From positions 228,989-292,988 of the forward strand of contig NZ_SPQT01000006.1 in NCBI RefSeq assembly GCF_004571025.1: a DNA stretch of 64,000 bases, in the 5' to 3' direction. Both the position numbers and the translations under genes were made by a program. The notes beneath the pieces are model-generated. The model saw nothing but the letters and a program-made list of their open reading frames with translations, was not told the DNA's origin and ran no database searches. Origin of the DNA: Bradyrhizobium niftali. GTDB taxonomy: Bacteria > Pseudomonadota > Alphaproteobacteria > Rhizobiales > Xanthobacteraceae. Below are positions 53,212 to 63,050 of this stretch, piece after piece. Position 1 is the first letter of the stretch. The number at the start of each line of letters is the position of its first letter.

Positions 53212-54906
53212 TCATTCGAACCAGGGCCATTCTGCCGGCCCCTCATGGGTAACCGCTCCGCCCGGCGCCTGGCCAACCAGTCGCGCATATTTTGCGAGCG
53301 CGCCTGCGCGGTGACGCGGCGGGCGCGGGCTCCAATCACGTCGGCGCGCCGCGAGCTCCTGCTCGTCGACCAGCATATCCATCCGCCGGTTTGCAGCATC
53401 AATCCGGATTCTGTCGCCGTCGCGAACAAGGGCCAACGGACCGCCAACGAATGCTTCGGGGGACACGTAGCCGATACACATGCCGCGGGTCGCTCCGGAG
53501 AACCGCCCGTCAGTGATCAGGGCCACCTTTTCGCCCATGCCCTGCCCGTAGATCAGCGCGGTGACGCCGAGCATCTCGCGCATGCCGGGGCCGCCGACCG
53601 GCCCCTCGTTGCGGATCACCAGAACCTCACCTGCCTTGTAGCTGCGGTCACGAACCGCTGCGACACAGGCCTCCTCGTCTTCGAAAACGCGCGCGACGCC
53701 CTCGAAGAACTGGCTCTTCAAACCTGCGACCTTGATGACCGCACCGTCCGGACAGAGGTTGCCCTTCAGCACCGCCACACCGCCGTCCGGCATGATCGGC
53801 GCACTTGCCGCGTAGACGACCTCACCGTCCGGCGCGTTGGCCCCGCCATATTCTTCGGCAAGCGTGCGGCCAGTGATGGTGATGCAGTTACCATCGATGT
53901 GACCACTTTGAATCAGCTCCTGGATCACCACGGCGGCGCCACCCATATCGTAGACATCCTTGGCCGTGTATTTGCCTCCGGGCCGCAGGTTTCCGATCAG
54001 CGGCGTCCTGGCAAAGACCTCGCCGACATCATCGATCGTGAATGCGATGCCGGCCTCGTTCGCGATCGCCGGCAGATGCAGCGCGGCGTTGGTCGAACCG
54101 CCCGTAGCAGCGACGATCGCTGCGCCGTTCTCCAGTGATTTCCGCGTCACGATGTCGCGAGCCAGCGGCCCGCCGCGTTCCAGCATTTCCATGATCAACC
54201 GCCCGGCGCGTCGCGAGATCTGCGCGCGTTCGGCGTAGACACCGGGCACCATCGAGACGTTGGGAATGGTGAGCCCCATCGCCTCCGACACCATTCCCAT
54301 GGTGTTCGCAGTAAACTGGCCGGCGCAGGCACCGATCGTAGGCAGGCAGGCGCGCTCGATCCGCTCCAGCGTGGCGCCGTCGATCTCTCCGGTCATGAAG
54401 CTGCCGACAGCCTCGTAGGAGTCGAGCACGGTCAAGGTTCGCCCGTCCACGCGCCCAGGCAGGGAACTGCCGCCATAGATGAAAATGGACGGGACGTTGC
54501 AACGAACCATGCCCATCATCACGCCGGGAAGCGTCTTGTCGCATCCGCCGTATCCGATCAGCGCGTCATAGGCGAGACCATGAACGACAGCCTCGATCGA
54601 GTCGGCGATCAGCTCGCGAGAAAAGAGAGAGAACTTCATTCCCTCGTGATTCATGCTGATCCCGTCGGAGACCGACACGGTCGAGAATTCGCGCGGCGTG
54701 CCGCCGGCCTCCTCGATGCCCGTCTTGGCTGCGGCCACCTGGAAGTCGTGGGTCATGTTGCAGGGCGTCTGCTCGCCCTTCATGCTGACAACGCCAACCA
54801 TCGGCTTGGCAATTGCCCCATCGTCCAGTCCCATCGCGCGCATGAATGCGCGGTGGGGGGCCCGGTCGAGGCCGTCGGTCGTTATCCGTGATCGCAACTT
54901 CTTCAT
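53212..54906 (-). CDS. IlvD/Edd family dehydratase
   Basis: The 564-residue protein is a dihydroxyacid or sugar-acid dehydratase with an Fe-S cluster. Ligand cysteines are at 49 (TPCN), 122 (GGCDKT) and 194 (GACAGQF); Lys124 is the usual modified lysine at the metal site. The C-terminal [20 protein letters not shown] block is conserved. Its place between a binding-protein gene and ABC genes points to catabolism of the imported compound, with isoleucine/valine biosynthesis less likely. A strong stem-loop lies 18 bases before its start. Confidence 0.88.
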   Translation of the reverse strand: MKKLRSRITTDGLDRAPHRAFMRAMGLDDGAIAKPMVGVVSMKGEQTPCNMTHDFQVAAAKTGIEEAGGTPREFSTVSVSDGISMNHEGMKFSLFSRELIADSIEAVVHGLAYDALIGYGGCDKTLPGVMMGMVRCNVPSIFIYGGSSLPGRVDGRTLTVLDSYEAVGSFMTGEIDGATLERIERACLPTIGACAGQFTANTMGMVSEAMGLTIPNVSMVPGVYAERAQISRRAGRLIMEMLERGGPLARDIVTRKSLENGAAIVAATGGSTNAALHLPAIANEAGIAFTIDDVGEVFARTPLIGNLRPGGKYTAKDVYDMGGAAVVIQELIQSGHIDGNCITITGRTLAEEYGGANAPDGEVVYAASAPIMPDGGVAVLKGNLCPDGAVIKVAGLKSQFFEGVARVFEDEEACVAAVRDRSYKAGEVLVIRNEGPVGGPGMREMLGVTALIYGQGMGEKVALITDGRFSGATRGMCIGYVSPEAFVGGPLALVRDGDRIRIDAANRRMDMLVDEQELAARRRDWSPRPPRHRAGALAKYARLVGQAPGGAVTHEGPAEWPWFE

Positions 54907-54923
54907 ACTTGCATCATCTTCGT

Positions 54924-54952
54924 GCGATGTCCCGCACGCGGCGGGACATCGC
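54924..54952 (-). other. intercistronic stem-loop before the dehydratase gene
   Basis: GCGATGTCCCGC (54924-54935) and GCGGGACATCGC (54941-54952) form a perfect 12-base stem with a five-base loop. It lies between the binding-protein stop and the dehydratase start, with no T-run after it. It probably stabilises the binding-protein mRNA and lowers expression of the genes behind it. Confidence 0.7.
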
Positions 54953-54983
54953 TATGCATCACTCAAAAAGGCAGCGCGAACAC

Positions 54984-55967
54984 TCACTGCAACGGTGCGA
55001 CGATCGTCGGATGCTTGAACTGCGCGACGTCCAGCTTCGGCAGCATTCCTGTCTCTGCGTAGATGTCCAGCATCTTCTGGATCGCCGGGAAGTTCGGCGC
55101 CGCACCCGGATCACGACCGAAGTCGTTGTCCTTGAGCAGGTAGGTCTCGAGCACAGGAACAGGCGCCTTCAGCACCTCGGACACGACCTTGAGGGTCTCT
55201 TCGCGGTTCGCCAGCGCCTTCTTCATGCCCGAAGTGATGTCGCGGACATAGGCTGTGACCAACTCCGGGTTCTTGTCGACGAAATCGGCGCGGCAGGCTT
55301 CCAGGATGTGCACGATGTTCGGCATCGCTTGGGACAGCGAGAACAGTTTCCTTGTGCCGCCCTTCGCTTCTGCGCGTGCGGCAAACGGCTGGTTCATGTT
55401 GACCGCGTCGACGCGGCCCTGGCGCAATGCGTCCTCGGAGACGGCAAAGCCGACCTCGACCAGCTTGATATCCTTGGCCGGATCGACGCCATTCTGCTTC
55501 AGGAGCAGATTGAAAGGCCCTTGCGTGCCGCCACCGATCACGGAAATACCGACGGTTTTGCCCTTGAGATCGGCAATGGTCTTGATCGGCGAGTCATCCA
55601 TGACAGCCCAGTAGACCGAGAAACCGCCGGGCTTCTCGAAGACGTGCTGAGCCACGATGTAAGCCTTGAGATTGCCGCCGACCACACCGTTGGAGAGCGA
55701 CAGCGGCGCCTGCGTCGCGCAATCCAGTGCGCCAGCCGCCAATGCCTGCGTCATCGGCGCTGTACCCTGAAATTGGGTCCATTCGATGTTGTAGGTCTTG
55801 CCGAGATTGGGGAATTCGGCCGGCCTGCGCATCATCCAGTACTTGGATTCCTCGGCCGGGATGGTCCATCCGACGCGGATCGTCTGCTGCGCCCGTGAGG
55901 GGCTTGCGCCCGCAATCAAGGCCGCTACCGCCCCCGTTGCCAGCATCAACCTCGAAACCGCTCGCAT
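54984..55967 (-). CDS. NitT/TauT-type ABC substrate-binding protein
   Basis: The 327-residue periplasmic protein has a signal peptide (1-26, ending PSRA) and an NMT1/SsuA-like body: QTIRVGWTIPAEESKYW, then GALDCATQAPLSLSNGV near 80-96 and DLKGKTVGISVIGGGTQG near 133-150. ATG 55967 follows GGAGTGGG. Members bind sulfonates, nitrate, pyrimidine precursors or aromatic acids; the ligand is not predictable. It is first in the operon reaching to the NicX-like gene and divergent from the dehydrogenase gene at 56145. Confidence 0.87.
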   Translation of the reverse strand: MRAVSRLMLATGAVAALIAGASPSRAQQTIRVGWTIPAEESKYWMMRRPAEFPNLGKTYNIEWTQFQGTAPMTQALAAGALDCATQAPLSLSNGVVGGNLKAYIVAQHVFEKPGGFSVYWAVMDDSPIKTIADLKGKTVGISVIGGGTQGPFNLLLKQNGVDPAKDIKLVEVGFAVSEDALRQGRVDAVNMNQPFAARAEAKGGTRKLFSLSQAMPNIVHILEACRADFVDKNPELVTAYVRDITSGMKKALANREETLKVVSEVLKAPVPVLETYLLKDNDFGRDPGAAPNFPAIQKMLDIYAETGMLPKLDVAQFKHPTIVAPLQ

Positions 55968-56144
55968 CGCGCCCACTCCATTGCTCCGGCGCCGACCGGC
56001 GCCACCCAACCCGATCGGTCCAAATGTTTCATGGTTCAAACAATCAGGCAAGCCGTGCCGGCGGCCGGGTTTCGCCGCGGGATGCGCCATGTATGGTAAG
56101 GCGGCGGTCGCGCGCCGTCGTGCTGCGACAGGAGGAGGCAACCT

Positions 56145-57053
56145 ATGGCTGATGCGAGCAAGGCAAACCCGCAAGGCGTCGAGCGGTTCGGCTATCTCGG
56201 CCTTGGACTCATGGGAACGCCCATGACCCGGCGCCTGCTCAAGGCCGGCTATCAGGTCAGTGTCTGGAACCGATCAGAAGGCAAGGTCGCTCCACTCGTC
56301 GAAGCCGGCGCAAGGCATGGAGCCAGCCCCCGCGACATTATGGCAGGCTCGGACATCGTCTTCATGTGCGTGACGGACGCCGCGGCCGTGGAGGAGGTGA
56401 TTTTCGGAGCCGAAGGTCTTTCGATGGCTCCCGGCGCAGGCAAGCTCGTCGTCGACTTCTCGTCAATCCATCCCGACGCCGCGCTCGACCTCGCAACACG
56501 ACTGAAAGCTGCGAACGGCGCGGGCTGGATCGATGCACCGGTGTCCGGCGGCACCAAGGGCGCCGAGGAAGGCACGCTTGCCATCATGGCCGGCGGGGAT
56601 GCTGCCGACATCGAGAGAGTGCGGCCCTATGTGCTGGCTATGGCCCGTAGGTTCACTCACATGGGCCCCACCGGCGCCGGCCAGACTGCAAAACTCTGTA
56701 ACCAGGTGATCGTCGGATGCGCGATGGCCGTTCTCGCGGAAGCAACACGCCTTGCCGTGAACGCCGGAATCGACGCCAATCGGCTGCCCGAAGCGCTCGC
56801 GGGCGGATTTGCGGATTCGATCCCACTTCAGCTGTTCGTGCCGAGGATGGTCCAGGGCATTCACTCACCGCCGCTCGGCCATATCGCCACGATGCTCAAG
56901 GACCTCGATACGGTTGCCGATGTCGCGCAGACGACGTCGACACCGGTGCCAATGGCTACGCTTGCGGGACAGCTCTTCAGACTGGCCAAAGCCGCGCGAG
57001 GCGCGGATGCCGACGCACTGGAGATCTACAAGCTTTCAGCGGCAGAGCATTGA
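56145..57053 (+). CDS. 3-hydroxyisobutyrate dehydrogenase-like oxidoreductase
   Basis: The 302-residue beta-hydroxyacid dehydrogenase has the Rossmann motif GYLGLGLMGTPMTRRLLKAG near 16-35, the substrate-site APVSGGTKGAEEG near 128-140 and the catalytic Lys in GAGQTAKLCNQ near 185. ATG 56145 follows GGAGG. It may oxidise a 3-hydroxy acid made in the neighbouring catabolic operon. It is divergent from the ABC operon and convergent with the flavin reductase gene. Confidence 0.87.
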   Translation: MADASKANPQGVERFGYLGLGLMGTPMTRRLLKAGYQVSVWNRSEGKVAPLVEAGARHGASPRDIMAGSDIVFMCVTDAAAVEEVIFGAEGLSMAPGAGKLVVDFSSIHPDAALDLATRLKAANGAGWIDAPVSGGTKGAEEGTLAIMAGGDAADIERVRPYVLAMARRFTHMGPTGAGQTAKLCNQVIVGCAMAVLAEATRLAVNAGIDANRLPEALAGGFADSIPLQLFVPRMVQGIHSPPLGHIATMLKDLDTVADVAQTTSTPVPMATLAGQLFRLAKAARGADADALEIYKLSAAEH

Positions 57054-57078
57054 GCCACCGGGCGCGACCTGAAACGCG

Positions 57079-57642
57079 TTACGGTGTCTTCTTGCGTTCA
57101 TCGTCGGCCAGGAACCGGCCATACGTCCCGCGTGCAAACAGCAACGCATCCTTGGCATTGTAGGCATAGGCTTCGACCGCACCCAGAAAGATCACGTGAT
57201 CGCCGCCATAATAGCGATTGACGGAGCGGCATTGAAAATTGGCGACGCTCTCGGCAAGTACGGGAGCGTCGCCGAGCCCCGGCGTCCAGTCGATGCCAGC
57301 GAATTTATCGTCGGACGATTTCGCGAACCTGTTTGCGAGCGCCTGTTGCGAAGCGCCGAGCACATGAACGGCAAAATGGCTTGCGTTCTGAAACACCGCC
57401 AGGCTCGAAGAGTAAACTCCGAGGCTCCAGAGAACGAGTGGCGGATTCAAGGAGACCGATGCAAAGGAATTGCAGGTGATGCCATAGGGCTTCCCATCAG
57501 GAGCTGCGGCGGTGATGATCGTTACGCCTGTTCCGTAAGTGCCGAGCGCGGTGCGAAACTCGCGGGGGTCAATCGACGAGCTGTCGCTTGCGAGTTCGTT
57601 GGCTGGATCGGGAACGGCCGGCTGCTTCGGCAGATCATTCAT
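57079..57642 (-). CDS. flavin reductase of a two-component monooxygenase
   Basis: The 187-residue protein belongs to the HpaC/flavin reductase family, with GVTIITAAAPDGKPYGITCNSFASVSLNPPL near 34-64 and FAVHVLGASQQALA near 84-97. It would supply reduced FMN or FAD to the monooxygenase encoded nine bases upstream on the same strand. Both are probably translated from one mRNA. Confidence 0.87.
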   Translation of the reverse strand: MNDLPKQPAVPDPANELASDSSSIDPREFRTALGTYGTGVTIITAAAPDGKPYGITCNSFASVSLNPPLVLWSLGVYSSSLAVFQNASHFAVHVLGASQQALANRFAKSSDDKFAGIDWTPGLGDAPVLAESVANFQCRSVNRYYGGDHVIFLGAVEAYAYNAKDALLFARGTYGRFLADDERKKTP

Positions 57643-57651
57643 CGGCCGGCC

Positions 57652-58881
57652 TCACAGCGTAAGGTTCTCGGACGGCAGGCCCAATGCCACGCGTCCATAA
57701 TTGGTCCCTGCCGCATCGAAATTGAATGCGAGATGCGAGTTGATCGCGTGCGCATCGCGAAACTGCCGCTGCAACACGCCCGCCGTGAAGAGCCCGCGCG
57801 CCCCGCTCGCGGCAAATAGCATTGAGACCGCGTCGGTACATAGATTGACCGAGAAAGCACCGTCACGTCGGTACCTGGTCTTGGTCGCCATGTCCGGAAT
57901 GTGGCTGCGTCGTGCATCCTCCATGGCATCGATACAGGCCGAACGCATAATCCGACGCGCAGCATCGATCTTGGCCGAGGCCTCCGCGATTTTGATCTGC
58001 GTGCTTTGGAAGTCGCTCAGCTTGGCGCGGTTGTAGGTGGAAATGCGATGACGGACGACCTCGATATAGTCGTTCAGGCACGCCTGCGCATTCCCCAGCG
58101 CGACGCCGGACAGGACGTAGGGAAACAGCGAGAACACGGGTAGCGCGTACAACGGATTGGGATTGACCTTGCTCCCAGGCGTCCGGCCGCCGGCAAGCTC
58201 ACCGACGGCAACCGTCATATGGTCGGCCACGAAGGCCTCCCTGACCTCCACGTCGCAAGACCCCGTACCGCGCAATCCCGAGACATTCCAGGTGTCGAGT
58301 ACCTTGTAGTCATGCTTCGGAAGCAAGAAGATCCGGTACTCGATCCCGTCTGCTTCATCATCAGAGGAAACCACGCTTGCAAGCATGTTCCATTCGCAGG
58401 ACGCAACGCCTGAGGAGAATGGCCAGCTTCCGTGCAATTGGTATCCGCCCTGGACCCTCGTGGCGCGGCCCGCAGGAAAGATGAATGAGGATGCAATCAG
58501 CGTATCCGGATCGCGGCCCCAGACCAGATCCTGCGCCTCTTGCTCGAACATGCCGAGCATCCAGTGATGGCTCGCCAGATTGGCGAGATTCCAGGCGGCG
58601 GACGCGTCCGCTTGTCCGAGCAGATCGGCGCAATCAATCAGGGCGACATAGTCGAGCTCGGCACCGCCAATGCGCTTGGGCTGGAGCATCCGGAACAGGC
58701 CGGCGTCGTGCAGATCCCGTTCGGTCTCGGGCGGAAGGTAGCGCAGCTCTTCGGTTCGGGCTGCCCGCTCTCGCAGTCGTGGCACGAGCGCCCGAGCCTT
58801 CGCGATCATTGCCGCATAGGCGCGTTCGCCGGATTCCGGCCCCGCGGGCTGGCCCACGCTCGGGTCTTGACCAGGTGCCAT
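57652..58881 (-). CDS. group D flavin-dependent monooxygenase (acyl-CoA dehydrogenase fold)
   Basis: The 409-residue protein starts at ATG 58881 (MAPGQDPSVGQ), with GAGGGATACGA before it. It has the acyl-CoA dehydrogenase-like fold (LLGQADASAAWNLANLASHHW near 78-98, GGYQLHGSWPFSSG near 135-148 and LRGTGSCDVEV near 193). The adjacent flavin reductase makes it a HsaA/DszC-like oxygenase component. Such enzymes hydroxylate phenols or heterocycles with reduced flavin and oxygen. The substrate is unknown. Confidence 0.85.
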   Translation of the reverse strand: MAPGQDPSVGQPAGPESGERAYAAMIAKARALVPRLRERAARTEELRYLPPETERDLHDAGLFRMLQPKRIGGAELDYVALIDCADLLGQADASAAWNLANLASHHWMLGMFEQEAQDLVWGRDPDTLIASSFIFPAGRATRVQGGYQLHGSWPFSSGVASCEWNMLASVVSSDDEADGIEYRIFLLPKHDYKVLDTWNVSGLRGTGSCDVEVREAFVADHMTVAVGELAGGRTPGSKVNPNPLYALPVFSLFPYVLSGVALGNAQACLNDYIEVVRHRISTYNRAKLSDFQSTQIKIAEASAKIDAARRIMRSACIDAMEDARRSHIPDMATKTRYRRDGAFSVNLCTDAVSMLFAASGARGLFTAGVLQRQFRDAHAINSHLAFNFDAAGTNYGRVALGLPSENLTL

Positions 58882-59064
58882 TCGTATCCCTCGCTTTCCC
58901 ACATTTATGCGGCGGGAACCTCGCCAAATCAAGCCGATGCGATGCTAGCACCGCGTCTTCGCCCGAGGGCTGCCTCGATAAGGATGCGATGCCGCGAACG
59001 GCCGCATCGCGAGGCAGAGGTCGGCGCGCCGCAATGCCCGCCCCTCAAGGTTAACCACCCGGGC

Positions 59065-60327
59065 TCAAACCGAGGGCTTGCCTGATCCAAAGACGCCCCT
59101 TTGGGTGAGCTCCGCGATCCGGCGCTGGTCGTAACCTAGCGTGTCACGCAAGACGTTCTCGGTATGCTCGCCCAACAGAGGCGCTGCAACGGGATCGATA
59201 GCGCCGGTCAGGCTCATGGTAATCGGGGTTTCGATGTTGGGGACCCAGTCCGCCGTAGGATGCGGAATCCGGCTCAACCGATGGCGGTCACGGGCCTCGG
59301 GTGCGTTAAAGCCCTCTTCGACGGTGCGGAGATAGCCGACCGGAATATTGGCCAGCTTCATTTTCGCCATCCAGCTCTCAAGAGTATCGCTTGCAAAGAC
59401 CTCCGCAATGGCCGCCCGCAAGAGCTCCTTGTTCTCGGAGCGCGCTTTGCGCGTCGCAAATTGCGGATCGGTGATGAGATCGGGCCGGTTCAGCACCTCG
59501 ACGACCAGCCGGCGATAGAGCCGGTCGTTGGCGCAGGCCATGTAAAGCGGTCCATCGGAGGCCTCGTAGACGCCTACAGTGGGAGACCCGCTCGGCGAGT
59601 TGCCGAACCGTCCGGGGTTCTCACCGTTGATCAGATAGGCCATGCCGTAGAAGCTCGTCATCGCCATGGCAATGTCGAACAGGGCCACCTCGACATGCTG
59701 GCCACGGCCCAGCCGATCGCGCGCCAGCAGGGCCAGAAGGATAGCGTTACAGGCCGTCATTCCCGTCGCGATATCCACGATGGGCGGGCCGGTGCGGACT
59801 GGAGGACCGTCGGCAAATCCGTTGAGCGACATGAAGCCGCTTTCCGCCTGCGTGATCGGATCAAAACCGGGACGCGAAGCGAACGGCCCGGTGCGCCCGT
59901 AGGCGGAAATCGAGCAATAGACCAGCCGAGGATTGAGCGGCGCGACCGCTTCGTAGTCGAGGCCGAATTTCTTCATGACCCCGCTCGAGAAATTCTCGAC
60001 GACCACGTCGGCTTTGCGGATCAGATCCAGCGCGATCTCGCGGGCTTCGGGCACGGCGAGATCGAGCGCGATACCGCGCTTGTTGCGGTTCAGGCTGAGA
60101 TAAGCGGCGCTCTCGCCGCCGGTTTCGGCGTGTTCATACGCGCGCGTGTCGTCGCCGCCGTCCGGGTTCTCGATCTTGATGACACGCGCGCCGAAATCGG
60201 CGAGCGTCTGTGTGCAGGCCGGGCCGGCAACCACGCGGGTGAAATCGACGACCAGCAGACCATCGAGCGGCGTAGGCCCCCCCGTGACTCGCGACGAACG
60301 TTCCGGCAATTGAGGCTTGGTGGACAT
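59065..60327 (-). CDS. CaiB/BaiF family (class III) CoA transferase
   Basis: The 420-residue CoA transferase starts at ATG 60327 (MSTKPQLPERSSR), after GGGAG. It has LDGLLVVDFTRVVAGPACTQTLADFGARVIKIE near 21-53 and the catalytic-type Asp156 in PGFDPITQAESGFM. It would move CoA from one acid to another so that an imported or intermediate acid enters CoA-linked degradation. It lies upstream of the monooxygenase pair on the same strand, with a 180-base gap. Confidence 0.88.
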   Translation of the reverse strand: MSTKPQLPERSSRVTGGPTPLDGLLVVDFTRVVAGPACTQTLADFGARVIKIENPDGGDDTRAYEHAETGGESAAYLSLNRNKRGIALDLAVPEAREIALDLIRKADVVVENFSSGVMKKFGLDYEAVAPLNPRLVYCSISAYGRTGPFASRPGFDPITQAESGFMSLNGFADGPPVRTGPPIVDIATGMTACNAILLALLARDRLGRGQHVEVALFDIAMAMTSFYGMAYLINGENPGRFGNSPSGSPTVGVYEASDGPLYMACANDRLYRRLVVEVLNRPDLITDPQFATRKARSENKELLRAAIAEVFASDTLESWMAKMKLANIPVGYLRTVEEGFNAPEARDRHRLSRIPHPTADWVPNIETPITMSLTGAIDPVAAPLLGEHTENVLRDTLGYDQRRIAELTQRGVFGSGKPSV

Positions 60328-61057
60328 CGATGGTGCTCCCTTACATCGGCTTATGGTCGCCGAATTTCCTGCAGGAGCAAACTTAAAGCCCGGCGCCACC
60401 AACTCCGCAAGTGCTTCGGCCACATCGCCTGAAAACGCACGTCAAGCTGCCGGGCCTCTCGACATCTTGGGCGCGCAAGGCGGCACCGCGTCTCGCGCGC
60501 GCCGTTCTACGCCACGAACGCCGCGTTCCGCATCACGGGAAACGCCGGCGCCCCCAACTCAGCGCAGCCGTTTTCGCCAGTAAAGCGCATGCGACCAGGC
60601 CCAGGGTATCTCGGGCTCATAGAGCCGATAGCCAACCTGGATGAAATTATTGGTAGAGACGCGGAGACCGCAGCGGCGCGAGCAACTGGTCCCGCGCCGC
60701 GGGCCGGCACGTTCGCGCATGCACGGCCAGCAATGGTTCGGACGATGGCGCGCCGATCGGCGCTCCATGTTTTGACGGGTGCGTGGCCGCAATGCCCGAC
60801 GAGTTAAATCCTGTGTTGAACGAAACTGTCGTCACACTAAGCCGACATGAAAAAACCCGCCGCAGGTTGCTCCGCGCGGGCTGAACCAAACTCGTTTCGA
60901 TGACGGCATTCCGCCAGTGTCTTGCCCGACGTGCCAATCGAGCGCGAAAGAGGACAACGTTCCTCCCAGCTTGATATGTGGTGTGCAAGGGGCTTGCTTC
61001 AAGTCCCCGAACTTCGCGTAGAACCCCCGACCCAGCAACAAGTCAAGGGATCACGAT
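60328..61057. other. intergenic region, no supported gene
   Basis: This 730-base gap between divergent genes has only short open frames with no recognisable product. It contains an orphan terminator-like hairpin on the minus strand at 60850-60880. It should also hold the promoters of the CoA transferase and the flavoprotein. Confidence 0.5.
60850..60880 (-). terminator. terminator-like hairpin without an obvious gene
   Basis: On the minus strand GC-rich arms (CCCGC and GCGGG plus inner pairs) are followed directly by six T (A-run at 60850-60855). This is the form of an intrinsic terminator. No minus-strand gene ends just before it, so it may end a small RNA transcribed from about 60.9-61.1 kb, or be a remnant. 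Confidence 0.45.
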
Positions 61058-62593
61058 ATGCCCGTACTGCTTCCGACATCCCGCTCGCGTGGCCGGACCG
61101 CGCGAACCCACGCCGGGAACCCGGCGCTGACCGATCATGCCGTGGTGATCGCCGGCGGCGGCCCGACCGGGCTGATGCTGGCCGCCGAGCTCGCGCTCGC
61201 GGATGTCGACGTCGCCATCGTCGAGCGGCGGGCGGATCAGGACCTCGTCGGCACGCGCGCCGGCGGGTTGCACGCGCGCACCATCGAGGTCCTCGATCAG
61301 CGCGGCGTCGCGGATCGCTTCCTGCGCGAGGGGCAAGTCACACAGCTCGCCGGCTTCGCCTGGACCAGGCTCGACATCAGCGACCTCCCCACCCGCCACG
61401 CTTACGGACTGGCGCTGCGGCAGAGCCACATCGAGCGCATCCTGGCCGAATGGGTCGAAGAGCTCGCGGTCCCGATCTATCGGAACTTCGAGGTGACGGG
61501 CTTCGCTCAGGACGCGACCGGCGTCGACGTCGCGCTGTCCGGCGGCGCGACGTTGCGGGCGAACTATCTGGTCGGCTGCGACGGCGGCCGCAGCCTGGTG
61601 CGCAAAACCACCGGCGTCGACTTCGTCGGCTCAGGTCCAGCGCTCGGCAACCTCATGGCCGAGGTCGAGATGAGCGAAGAGCCGGCCTGGGGCCTGCGTC
61701 ACGACGCGCTCGGCTTCCATGGCCTCAGCAAAACCGAGAGCGGGCGCGTGCTGGTCGTCGTGACGGAAGCAACGCTCGCGCGCAGCGGCGAGCCCACGCC
61801 ATCCGATCTCAGCGAGGCCCTCGTCGCCGTCTACGGCACCGATTTCGGTCTCAAGAATCCCGCCTGGATCTCCCGTTTCACCGATGCGGCACGGCAGGCC
61901 GTATCCTATCGCAAGGGGCGCGTGCTGCTCGCCGGCGATGCCGCGCATATCCATCACTCCGTCGGCGGACAGGGCCTCAACACCGGCGTGCAGGACGCCG
62001 TCAATCTCGGCTGGAAGGTGGCACAGGTCGTCAACGGCACATCGCCCGACAGCCTGCTCGACAGCTACCATGCCGAACGCCATCCCGTCGCCGCGCGCGT
62101 GCTGCGCAACACCATGGCGCAAATCGCCCTGCTCCGCCGCGGTGACGACGGCCTCAAGGCCGCGCGCGAGGTGGTGTCCGACCTGCTCGGCATGGACGAG
62201 CCGCGCAAGCGCTTTGGCGCGATGATGAGCGGCCTCGACATTCGCTACGATCTCGGCGAAGGCCATCCGCTGCTCGGACGCCGCATGCCAGATCTCGACC
62301 TCGTCACACCAGGCGGTTCGCAAAGACTGTTCACGCTGCTGCACAGCGCACATCCCCTGCTGCTCAATTTTGACAAGCCGGGCTGCATCGACATCGCACC
62401 CTGGGCGGATCGCATCAGTGTCGCCGACACCAGCTACGCGGGCCCCTGGGAGCTTCCGGCGATCGGGCCGGTCGCAGCGCCAAAAGCCGTATTGGTGCGG
62501 CCCGACGGACACGTGGCGTGGGCGGGCGACGCGACCCAGCGCGGCCTTGCGGATGCGCTGACAATGTGGTCTGGGCCGGCTGTCGCGACATAG
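61058..62593 (+). CDS. FAD-dependent aromatic monooxygenase (PheA/TfdB type)
   Basis: The 511-residue flavoprotein has the FAD motif VIAGGGPTGLMLAAELALA near 30-48, the DG motif GCDGGRSLVRKTTG and the GD motif LLAGDAAHIHHSVGGQGLNTGVQD near 290-313. The C-terminal thioredoxin-like part (about 405-505) is that of the phenol hydroxylase/RdmE branch. It would hydroxylate an aromatic substrate with NAD(P)H and oxygen. ATG 61058 follows AAGGG. No regulator gene is adjacent. Confidence 0.87.
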   Translation: MPVLLPTSRSRGRTARTHAGNPALTDHAVVIAGGGPTGLMLAAELALADVDVAIVERRADQDLVGTRAGGLHARTIEVLDQRGVADRFLREGQVTQLAGFAWTRLDISDLPTRHAYGLALRQSHIERILAEWVEELAVPIYRNFEVTGFAQDATGVDVALSGGATLRANYLVGCDGGRSLVRKTTGVDFVGSGPALGNLMAEVEMSEEPAWGLRHDALGFHGLSKTESGRVLVVVTEATLARSGEPTPSDLSEALVAVYGTDFGLKNPAWISRFTDAARQAVSYRKGRVLLAGDAAHIHHSVGGQGLNTGVQDAVNLGWKVAQVVNGTSPDSLLDSYHAERHPVAARVLRNTMAQIALLRRGDDGLKAAREVVSDLLGMDEPRKRFGAMMSGLDIRYDLGEGHPLLGRRMPDLDLVTPGGSQRLFTLLHSAHPLLLNFDKPGCIDIAPWADRISVADTSYAGPWELPAIGPVAAPKAVLVRPDGHVAWAGDATQRGLADALTMWSGPAVAT

Positions 62594-62599
62594 CAAACC

Positions 62600-63050
62600 G
62601 GCGCGCAGACGACTGCGGCGCCGGTATCGGCCTTTTTCTCGACCAGTCTCACGACGCCGGCGCGGGACATCACCATGTCGAAGCTCGGATCGCTCTTGCG
62701 CCCGAGCGGCCGCGTATACTCCTTATGTTGTGGCCGGCGACCATCACGACGCCAATGCCGAGGTGATTGCGGCGCGGACGCGCATAGGCTTGCATCTGCA
62801 CGTCCGGCCACGCCTCGGCTCGAGGCCCCGTGGTATCGCTGGTGTTCTCGGCCTCGACGCCGATGAAGTGCGAATTGCCGTCGGAATGACGATCGCTTCC
62901 GACGGCGAGCCGCCGGTGTTGTTACGAATGTCGATCGTTGCCGAACCGGCCGCGCAACCGCATTCAGTGAGTAGCCACGCACCTGGCGTACCGCCGCCCT
63001 CAGCAGCCCACTTTTGGAACGTCTGTTCCGGCGGGTCACATTGGCTCCGA
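62600..63050 (-). pseudogene. N-acetylmuramoyl-L-alanine amidase fragment, frameshifted
   Basis: On the minus strand SDGNSHFIGVEAENTSD and EAWPDVQMQAYAR lie in one frame and HKEYTRPLGRKSDPSFDM in another. These are the conserved blocks of an amidase_2 (peptidoglycan amidase) C-terminal half, in the correct order. At least one frameshift separates them and no start or intact zinc-site N-terminus is found. The fragment ends against the stop of the flavoprotein gene. Confidence 0.6.
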
